Source: an uncultured Collinsella sp.
GTDB taxonomy: Bacteria; Actinomycetota; Coriobacteriia; Coriobacteriales; Coriobacteriaceae
DNA length: 22,609 nucleotides
Reading direction: 5' to 3'
NCBI GenBank assembly: GCA_902489855.1
Contig: CABUBS010000009.1
Location: 1 to 22,609 of the forward strand
In this document: positions 15,394 to 21,316 of the stretch, piece by piece
Layout: every line of letters begins with the position of its first letter
Position numbering within the stretch: the stretch's first letter is position 1
The notes under the pieces: model-generated
What the model saw: the letters and a program-made list of their open reading frames with translations, nothing else
Databases searched by the model: none
Told to the model about the DNA's origin: nothing
Program-made: the position numbers and the translations under genes

Positions 15394-17046
15394 GTGGCGG
15401 GTAGATTGGGGCCTTCCTTGATTCGATGCGTTCTCTCGAGGTTCATCAGAGCAAAAGGGGCTTTCGTCTTCATTGCTATCACGGTGATTGGAACCGCTCT
15501 CTCCTATGCCATGCCATACGTGAACGGGAAATTCTTAGATTTTCTTCTCGGTAACCGCAGCGAAAGAGACGCCGTACTCTTCGCGCTCCTGGTTGCGTCA
15601 ATAGGAGTTTTCTCCACCCTCTTTACTTATTTTGCAGGAACACTTTCCATTCGCATAACCACGAGACTTTCCTTTGATCTTCTCAGGGAGGCCGTCTTGC
15701 GTTTTGAAAGAGACGATTACTTGGTGAGTCGGACCATCGATCCAGCCTATACAACGCAACGGATTATTTCCGACTCCAGCGTGGTCTCATCCTTCGTTTT
15801 GGCGAATTTTATCAGTGCGCCGCTGTCCATTGTAGCCATTCCCATCGTATTGCTTATCATATGGTCAATTGATTCAACTCTCGCGGTGTTTTCCATCATT
15901 CTCCTCATCGTGTATTTCTGTGTAATTACTGGGTTGAGGAAACTTTTGTATAGGGTCACGTATGAGAAGAAAGAGGCGGACAGCGCCTTTTACGCCGCAA
16001 TTGCATCGCAGCTTAATCAGATTCTCAACATTCAACTGACATCTTCGTACGGCAAGAGCGAACAAGCGCTCGACGCTGGGTTTAAGAGCTATTTTCCCAA
16101 AGTTTTGCGCTCCGGAAAGCTGTCATATTCTCTGACATCGCTCGATGGTCTTTTCGCAGCGTTGTTCCAAGCGGTGATACTTGTTGTTTCCGGAGTACGA
16201 ATCATTAACGGAACTATGTCAATAGGCGAGTACACTATCATCGGTACATACTTCGCGGTTCTCTTTAAGACTTTGAAAAGTATGATGTCATTGTTCAAAT
16301 CCTATCAAGATGCCAAAGCATCATGGGATAGGACGGCTATCGCGACGAGAGAAAAGGAGAGATCGGGGTGGAATCGGACCGATTTAGCTAAACTCGATGA
16401 AATAAATGACATTTCGGTATCTGATTTGGAATTCTCGGTTGCCCTTCCAGACGGATCTGTCCGAGAGGTCCTCGGTGGGTTTTCTTTCAAGTTTTCCGGT
16501 CCTGGTACATATTGCATAGTTGGGGAAAACGGAAGAGGCAAGACGTCACTTCTTTACTTGATGCTCGGGCTATACTCATCGAAAGGCAAAGTAAAATACA
16601 ACGGCGTGCCAATCGAAGAATGCGACTTGGATTACATACGTGCGAGAGAGATATCGTGCTGCCCACAGTCGTGCTTCGCGCCGGACGAAACGGTGAAAGA
16701 GCTGTTAGAGTATTTCGACACGCCCTTTTCTTCCTATCACCGGGGTGTAGATGGCCTACTTTCGCTGGAAAACAGCGTGAAGGAGTTGCTCGGGAAACGT
16801 TGCTCCGCGCTTTCGGGCGGTGAGCTGCGCCGAGTGTACTTATGGTCGGCGATTTCACGCAAGTCGTCAGTTTTGGTACTCGACGAGCCCACGACTGGGT
16901 TAGACGCTGTAAGCCGCGCCGAGCTTGCGGCCTATGTTAAGCGCAACAAGCAAAGCCAGCTGATCATCGTTGTCTCTCACGATGACGAGATGGTCGGCGC
17001 GGTAGAAGGGGTAGTGGATTTAGGCAGCATGTACCAGGGTAAATGA
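15394..17046 (+). CDS. ABC exporter, fused membrane and ATPase domains
   Basis: A 550-residue type I ABC half-transporter. Residues about 20-310 are a six-helix exporter membrane domain. The nucleotide-binding domain, about 335-550, has Walker A GENGRGKT near 377-384, a Q-loop in CCPQSC, signature LSGGE near 473, Walker B VLVLDEPTTGLD near 492-503, and the H-loop VVSHDD near 529. No N-terminal C39 peptidase domain is present, so it would not cleave a leader itself. The start is uncertain: GTG at 15394 follows the last in-frame stop, but no good ribosome site precedes it, and TTG codons at 15406 or 15418 are alternatives. It lies in the RiPP island and is a plausible peptide exporter or self-immunity pump (inference), though it converges on the RiPP genes rather than sharing their operon. 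Confidence 0.9.
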   Translation: MAGRLGPSLIRCVLSRFIRAKGAFVFIAITVIGTALSYAMPYVNGKFLDFLLGNRSERDAVLFALLVASIGVFSTLFTYFAGTLSIRITTRLSFDLLREAVLRFERDDYLVSRTIDPAYTTQRIISDSSVVSSFVLANFISAPLSIVAIPIVLLIIWSIDSTLAVFSIILLIVYFCVITGLRKLLYRVTYEKKEADSAFYAAIASQLNQILNIQLTSSYGKSEQALDAGFKSYFPKVLRSGKLSYSLTSLDGLFAALFQAVILVVSGVRIINGTMSIGEYTIIGTYFAVLFKTLKSMMSLFKSYQDAKASWDRTAIATREKERSGWNRTDLAKLDEINDISVSDLEFSVALPDGSVREVLGGFSFKFSGPGTYCIVGENGRGKTSLLYLMLGLYSSKGKVKYNGVPIEECDLDYIRAREISCCPQSCFAPDETVKELLEYFDTPFSSYHRGVDGLLSLENSVKELLGKRCSALSGGELRRVYLWSAISRKSSVLVLDEPTTGLDAVSRAELAAYVKRNKQSQLIIVVSHDDEMVGAVEGVVDLGSMYQGK

Positions 17047-17417
17047 TGACAAGTGTAGTGCTACCCAACTGGCAGAGATAACAAAAAGGCGATGCAGATG
17101 CACGTAGCATTCAGGCGGTTCGGACTCGGTGCCTTCACGCCATCGCAACGCTTTCAGATATAGTTCTCGTTCTCTTACTAAAGGAAACTTTAGTCTACGT
17201 CATCTTGTCGAGACAGAGGTGAAGCGAAGTGTTGTCGCGACGTATCTTATTCCAGGTGGCTCAGTATCAGCGTGAGAATCGCACCAAAGTGTACTTACGA
17301 TTCTCGTGTCCCACGGACAACATGAGCTGAGCATTGAGGTTCCACCCTTTGCTGCAACTACACGGGGTTGGACGGCAATGAATATGCCGGGCCGCATACC
17401 ACGCGCAGCGGGGGTCC
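17047..17417. other. Unassigned gap after ABC gene
   Basis: 371 bases without a supportable gene. An inverted pair, GAGAATCG (17274-17281) and CGATTCTC (17298-17305), is the only clear structure. The right part may be the 5' flank of the IS110 scrap. Confidence 0.4.
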
Positions 17418-17543
17418 ATGTCCCAGTATGTTGCCTACAGCAGCCTCGATGTCCACGCACACATCATCTCTGCCTTCGCGTTCAATCCATTTGCCGGAGA
17501 GTGCGAGGGTTGCCAGGCCGTAGAATTCGAGCCGAACAAATGA
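17418..17543 (+). pseudogene. IS110-type transposase N-terminal fragment
   Basis: A 41-codon frame starts MSQYVAYSSLDVHAHIISAF and continues F.P.AGE. This matches the start of IS110-family transposases, where the first catalytic Asp of the DEDD RuvC-like domain sits in (I/L)DVH, followed by T/I-I-S-A and a .P.TGE turn. It ends at a TGA after FEPNK, and the remaining about 300 residues are absent, so it is a remnant. No intact ends were found. Confidence 0.6.
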
Positions 17544-17637
17544 AATGCGGTATCAGCGCATAGGATTAAACTGACGATTGCTTTGCACTGAGAATACGCT
17601 TGGAAAGCCGCTATGGGTGGCGGCCCGGGTTAAATAG

Positions 17638-17682
17638 AGAAGCCCGTCCGATCACTTTCATGTGGCGAACGGTCGGGCTTCT
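17638..17682. terminator. Hairpin downstream of the RiPP operon
   Basis: AGAAGCCCG (17638-17646) pairs with CGGGCTTCT (17674-17682). After one mismatch the stem extends by CCG/CGG (17648-17650 with 17670-17672). It sits 64 bases after the end of the 35-residue peptide gene on the minus strand, with CTCTATTT beyond it on that strand. It could also end rightward transcription from the ABC gene. Confidence 0.55.
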
Positions 17683-17746
17683 TATTCCACTTGCCAATGC
17701 TCGGCTCATATTGGAAGAAAGCTACGCTAATGTTTGCGTGACACTC

Positions 17747-17854
17747 CTATTTTCTCCGAAGAAAGAGTCGGATAATGAAGAATAGAATTAAAAAAGGTGC
17801 CAGATATAACGCAAATATAAAGGCTAATCCAACGAGACCTTGCAATAATGGCAT
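17747..17854 (-). CDS. 35-residue single-helix membrane peptide
   Basis: The frame encodes MPLLQGLVGLAFIFALYLAP, then a continuing hydrophobic run and a basic RLFLRRK end, a classic one-helix membrane peptide with positive-inside tail. GGGAGG lies 4 bases before the ATG. An alternative in-frame ATG at 17893 would give 48 residues with an N-terminal extension containing SCLGG, but it has no ribosome site. It is the last gene of the peptide locus, 78 bases after the second precursor. Candidate roles are immunity, transporter accessory or regulatory peptide; none is shown by the sequence. Confidence 0.6.
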   Translation of the reverse strand: MPLLQGLVGLAFIFALYLAPFLILFFIIRLFLRRK

Positions 17855-17932
17855 AATTCCTCCCAGACACGAGATTTTGGTATTTGTTTCCATCTTATTC
17901 TGAATTGGACCAAATAGTTCCTAGCCACAAAA

Positions 17933-18112
17933 CTACTCGTCAACTGGATCGCACCAATCTGCTGGCAAAACACAGCTTGATTCTTTATCGACATAGCACC
18001 AATCCGCAACAGGGCACTCGGCGATGTCGTAAAAATTGCATATATCAACTCCAAGACAACAAGGCTCAACGGGAGGATGTTCATTTGAACCAACAGGATG
18101 GATATGCTTCAT
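17933..18112 (-). CDS. Cys-rich ranthipeptide-like precursor peptide 2
   Basis: A 59-residue peptide with a leader beginning MKHIHPVGSNEHPPVEP and a core of seven cysteines at 18, 19, 25, 33, 39, 47 and 54. Asp follows the cysteines at short range: C-x3-D at 19, 25, 33 and 54 (CLGVD, CNFYD, CPVAD, CDPVD), C-x2-D at 39 (CYVD) and C-x4-D at 47 (CVLPAD). This is the acceptor pattern of ranthipeptides, where a radical SAM enzyme joins Cys sulphur to Asp/Glu side-chain carbon. GAGGAG lies 5 bases upstream. It aligns along its length with precursor 1, which starts 234 bases upstream, and the two plainly arose by duplication. No double-Gly cleavage site is seen. Confidence 0.85.
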   Translation of the reverse strand: MKHIHPVGSNEHPPVEPCCLGVDICNFYDIAECPVADWCYVDKESSCVLPADWCDPVDE

Positions 18113-18142
18113 AACAGCTCCTCACCTTAATCCAATTAGAGA

Positions 18143-18346
18143 CTACGTTTGATCAATGCCACAGTGATCTACAACGCAGATGCTGCCGCCATCCATGTCA
18201 TAGTCGCAGTAATCGTATGCACCACAGCCATCTGCTTTATCATAAACAGTACAGATGTCAGTAATGCCCAAGAGGCAGTCAAAAGACATCGGCTTCACGC
18301 CTGCCTCGTCGCCACTTCCTGGATTAATCGGATGAATATGCTTCAC
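18143..18346 (-). CDS. Cys-rich ranthipeptide-like precursor peptide 1
   Basis: A 67-residue peptide with a GTG start, leader VKHIHPINPGSGDEAGVKPM and a core of six cysteines at 24, 32, 41, 47, 57 and 62. Asp partners are close behind each: C-x5-D at 24, C-x3-D at 32 and 41 (CTVYD, CGAYD), and C-x2-D at 47, 57 and 62 (CDYD, CVVD, CGID). GGGAGG lies 5 bases upstream of the GTG, which decides the start against a longer reading from further upstream. It is located 169 bases after the radical SAM gene and 30 bases before precursor 2 on the same strand. Spacing of cysteines and Asp differs slightly from precursor 2, so two distinct crosslinked products are expected if both are matured. Confidence 0.85.
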   Translation of the reverse strand: MKHIHPINPGSGDEAGVKPMSFDCLLGITDICTVYDKADGCGAYDYCDYDMDGGSICVVDHCGIDQT

Positions 18347-18384
18347 GACTACCTCCCTTTGAGTGCAGAAAAACCTCAATATTG

Positions 18385-18390
18385 TGTATA
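18385..18390 (-). promoter_or_regulatory. Weak -10 candidate before precursor 1
   Basis: TATACA on the minus strand (18390-18385), inside the AT-rich run TTATACACAATATTG, lies about 40 bases before the GTG start. A separate promoter would explain higher expression of precursors than of the maturase, but no good -35 box is visible. Confidence 0.25.
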
Positions 18391-18404
18391 ACAAACCAAG
18401 ATGT

Positions 18405-18515
18405 CTAGTTCACCATATTTCTAGAATGGTTTCGGCGAACGTAGCAATAAGCTTCGCAGACGGTAATCAGAAGAACGAACACCTCCACAATGGTGACAGC
18501 AATGCGCTGAACCGC
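18405..18515 (-). other. In-frame hydrophobic extension after maturase stop
   Basis: Directly after the TAA of the radical SAM gene, the same frame stays open for 36 codons and reads a membrane-helix-like RIAVTIVEVFVLLITV followed by a basic YVRR tail, ending at TAG. It lacks an ATG start except near its end and a ribosome site. It may be a remnant, a small gene with a GTG start, or chance. Confidence 0.25.
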
Positions 18516-19874
18516 TTATTCCGATACAGTAGCTTCTCGTTGATTTTTCTCCTGCGAAGATGAGTGGCGGGAAATAAGGTCAAAAGCCATCTCGTAGCAC
18601 ATTTTTCTATATTCACATGATGCAGGGTGTAGACTCTTGGGCAAGTAGCCGTGCTCGTCTGCAGCCTCCCAGCTACAGCCCCCACCACAGAAAGACCGAG
18701 CCCAACAGTCCGTACAGTCAATTCTTTTTTCGACACCCTGACTCCAGTTTTCAATATACCTAGTTTCGTCAATTCCGGTGACGATGTTGCCCATTTTGAA
18801 TCGCATCATCCCGACAAACCTGTGACAGGGGTATACGTCCTCTTCGGGAGTCACGGAAATAAAACGCCTGCCAGCCCCGCATCCGACAAAGGCGATCCTG
18901 TTGCTCATAATCAAATCAACTGCAGTTTTCAATGTTCTAAACAAGGGCTTTTCCCCTTGATCAATCTGTTTGAGATATTGATCCGCCAAATCTATTAGGC
19001 CCGCCCTGATTTTGTTTAATGAGTGTTCGTCGAGTTTGATATTCTCATCGAATGAGCTCACGGGCGAGAAGTAAATCCTTCTGAAGCCCATCTCTTTAAA
19101 CTGAAGATAGTCTTCAACAAGGTTACAGTTATTATTTGTTAAGGTCGCTCTTGCGCCGAAGGGGAACGACTCGGAAAAACGACGAACGTTTTTGTCGATA
19201 TCGGAGAAAGAGCCGCCTCCCGTCTTGTACGGGCGCGATGCATCGTGCTTGCATCCTGTACCATCGAGACTAATCAGAACAGAAAACCCGTGCTCCTTGA
19301 AAGAATTCACAGCAGTGTCATTCAAAAGCGTTCCGTTGGTCGTAATAGAATAGGTAAAGTTTCTATTGGGGTATATTCTTTTTGAATAGTCGACCGTTTT
19401 CCATATCAGCGGCTCGTTAATCATGGGTTCCCCACCAAAAAAGACGATCGCAAGCGTTTCGTTTTCCGATGAACTTGCGACGAGGTAGTCGACCGCCTTG
19501 AAGGCTATCTCGTCTGTCATCAGCAGAGGAGACGTTCCATAATCTCCTTTACCGGCAAAACAGTAACTACAACCAAGGTTGCATGCATGTGAAACGTGGA
19601 GTTCGATGGATCTAAGTTTTCGAGGCGTGTCTTTTGTTAAGAAAGTCCGCTCAGACAATCGTTGATACTCATCAATGTCGTCTTCAAGTTCTGCTATGGT
19701 CGTTTGGTCGTAGCCTTTCGCAGCAAGTGACTTTGTTAGCAACTTCGAGTTGACCGTTCTTCCCGATGCTTCAAATATGCGAAGCGCATCTTCTGATGCT
19801 TGGTCAACCTGAAAGCAATTGCGAGTGACCTCATCGAAGCAGTAACGACGATCACTTACTGAGAAAAAATGCAT
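18516..19874 (-). CDS. Radical SAM/SPASM peptide maturase (ranthipeptide type)
   Basis: A 452-residue enzyme expected to install thioether crosslinks in the two Cys-rich precursors. Residues 1-80 look like an N-terminal peptide-recognition region (HFFSVSDRRYCFDEVTRN). The radical SAM core has the cluster motif C98-x3-C102-x2-C105 and GGEP at 147-150. The C-terminal SPASM region has C332, C350 (VYPCHRF), C387-x2-C390-x5-C396-x3-C400 and C420, enough to bind two auxiliary clusters. This matches PapB/CteB/SCIFF-type maturases. The ATG at 19874 has TTGAGG 5 bases upstream. A GTG at 19904 would add ten residues but has a poor site. It is the first gene of the minus-strand locus, followed by the two precursors. 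Confidence 0.93.
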   Translation of the reverse strand: MHFFSVSDRRYCFDEVTRNCFQVDQASEDALRIFEASGRTVNSKLLTKSLAAKGYDQTTIAELEDDIDEYQRLSERTFLTKDTPRKLRSIELHVSHACNLGCSYCFAGKGDYGTSPLLMTDEIAFKAVDYLVASSSENETLAIVFFGGEPMINEPLIWKTVDYSKRIYPNRNFTYSITTNGTLLNDTAVNSFKEHGFSVLISLDGTGCKHDASRPYKTGGGSFSDIDKNVRRFSESFPFGARATLTNNNCNLVEDYLQFKEMGFRRIYFSPVSSFDENIKLDEHSLNKIRAGLIDLADQYLKQIDQGEKPLFRTLKTAVDLIMSNRIAFVGCGAGRRFISVTPEEDVYPCHRFVGMMRFKMGNIVTGIDETRYIENWSQGVEKRIDCTDCWARSFCGGGCSWEAADEHGYLPKSLHPASCEYRKMCYEMAFDLISRHSSSQEKNQREATVSE

Positions 19875-20444
19875 ACGTTCCTCAATTTCATGCTGGACTG
19901 GCACTAACCTTGTTTATTGTTGCGCAGCTATAAAAAACCACCAGCGGGGATTCGGTGTGCGGCCCAATCGGACTCCCAAAAGGTTCTATTTGAGACTGGC
20001 AAGCTTTGTGTTGTTGGCACTTCGACAGCGCTCTTTATTCCAACATGGAGCCTCGCAGTTTGAGTCGACTTGCCTCTGGAAGGTCCGATCTTAACTTGAT
20101 TTAGGATGAAAACAGATTACAGGCGCGCTCCTCTAGAAAGAAAGGAAACCAATCGCCGCCTTTCACCAGGAAAGGTTTTATAGCCCACCTCGAGCAAAAT
20201 GAAAGATGCGAGAGCGATTGGGGAACAACGCGAATCTCCCCTTTTGGGTGGGAGCGAGCCTTCAGCCACCGGCGAACGACTCGCCCTGGTCAGAATCTGG
20301 AAGTGGTGCCGGGCCGCTTGGGCCTCCCCGGTGACTTCGTGGGGCTTACCTGCCTGACGTCGAGGAGTACATCCGCAAGATTCGTTCCCTATGCCGTTTG
20401 CTCTCACGCCCGCCTTAGTTCCAAGTCGGGCGAGCCGCCGCGCT
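19875..20444. other. Gap between maturase and FHA remnant
   Basis: 570 bases with no supportable gene. The maturase promoter must lie at the left end, where an AT-rich run (TTTTTTATAG on the minus strand, near 19930) is the best -10 area. GTTGCGCAGC at 19919-19928 resembles the palindromes at 10276 and 10349. The right part becomes G/C-rich and is probably degraded flank. Confidence 0.4.
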
Positions 20445-20864
20445 CATGCGACCCGTGGCGGCGACACGTCGACGCCGCGCTCGCTGAGCACATCTTCGGT
20501 CGCGGGCGAGCACGAGGTCGCGCCGGCGCATCCGCTGGGACTGCTGTGCGTGCAAAACGGCTACGTGGTGAGCGTCCCGCGCTGGATTCAGCCGAGTGAG
20601 GAAGGCGTTGAGATCGGCGCGCTGGCAACGGGGGAGGGCGGCATCACCGACGACGTCTCGGCCCGCCATGCCCATATCTGGTGCGACGAGTCTGGCGCAT
20701 GGTTTGTCGAGGACCTGTCGTCCACTAACGGCACCGTGGTGGTAAACGGGGCCACGCGCGTGTGTATTCAAGTAGAGCCCGGCCGCTCCGCCCAGCTCAA
20801 CCCCGGCGACGAGCTCAAACTCGGCGAATCCACCACCTACGCCATCCTGCTCGGCGCCCTCTAG
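20445..20864 (+). pseudogene. Truncated FHA protein gene, C-terminal remnant
   Basis: The frame encodes HATRGGDTSTPRSL onward, through APAHPLGLL, SVPRWIQPSEEGVEIGALA and the full FHA loops SARHAHIWC and LSSTNGTVVVNG, to an ILLGAL end. It aligns with the last about 143 residues of the intact FHA protein at 13193-14131. The N-terminal about 170 residues are missing: upstream bases do not align. The open frame starts at 20391 with an unrelated stretch and no good ribosome site. The FHA domain itself is intact except for a three-residue deletion (ITDDVS for ITDVGDDVS), so selection may have lapsed only recently, or a short FHA protein could still be made. Confidence 0.75.
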
Positions 20865-20895
20865 CCGGCAGTTAGGGACGTTCCTTTCCTGCCGG
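20865..20895 (+). terminator. Hairpin after FHA remnant, right copy
   Basis: CCGGCAG (20865-20871) pairs perfectly with CTGCCGG (20889-20895), right after the stop codon. The enclosed GGGACGTTCC segment and short T/C run match the left copy. Confidence 0.45.
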
Positions 20896-20982
20896 TACTT
20901 GGGGACACTCCTTGGCGCGTCAGAGCCAGTCGTCCGGGGATGGAGGGACCATTCTGGCCTTTGGCGGTCACCCGAGGTAAAC

Positions 20983-21316
20983 CTTTACCGCCCGCCTATA
21001 TTTGTCGAAATTACACTTGACGGCGGGGTACAATAAACCCGCATGCGGATTTCCGTTGCGGGCGCTTCCCATCGCCGGGGCGTGCCCGGGAGCATCCGGC
21101 ATGCGGCCTTTGCGGCGCTCGGTCATGTGCAAGACGGGTAGCTGGGCCTGTGGAGCGCGTACAGCCGCCCCTTGCCTCGGCATGCCTTCTCTCCACGCCA
21201 TGTGCCTGTCGCTGAGTCTGCCTGCCAGATGATTGGAAGCAACAACGAAAATTCCATCACGCCAACATCCCGGCGATCGCCGGGGCCTGTATACCTATAT
21301 GAGAGGAGAGGGGTAT
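20983..21316. other. Long G/C-rich upstream region of nifJ
   Basis: 334 bases without a gene. TACAAT (21029-21034) may be a -10 box, giving a leader of about 275 bases. The leader holds CCGCATGCGG (21039-21048), further GCATGC hexamers at 21099 and 21180, and the 16-base palindrome CCCGGCGATCGCCGGG (21270-21285) just before the ribosome site. I do not match it to a known riboswitch. Confidence 0.4.

Larger units (their letters stand above)
14248..20444. other. Low-G+C accessory island between two FHA gene copies
   Basis: Base composition drops clearly compared with the flanks, and codon use shifts to A/T-ending codons. The content is a decayed methyltransferase, an ABC exporter, an IS110 scrap and a RiPP maturation locus. 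No integrase, intact transposase or tRNA was found, so the route of entry is unknown. The flanking direct repeats suggest insertion or replacement beside the kinase/FHA operon. Confidence 0.7.
20445..20982 (+). repeat. Right copy of FHA-3'-end direct repeat
   Basis: This is the counterpart of 13703-14247. It includes the FHA domain codons and about 118 downstream bases (hairpin, CTTGGGGACACTCCTTGGCG block, and GGATGGAGGGACCATT block). Confidence 0.9.

Noticed and set aside
17274..17305. GAGAATCG/CGATTCTC pair as an attachment or IS end
   Set aside because: Only 8-base arms with a 16-base loop, with no second copy or gene context.
21017..21034. TTGACG and TACAAT as a promoter for nifJ
   Set aside because: The two hexamers are only 6 bases apart, incompatible with a -35/-10 pair; only TACAAT was kept as a possible -10.
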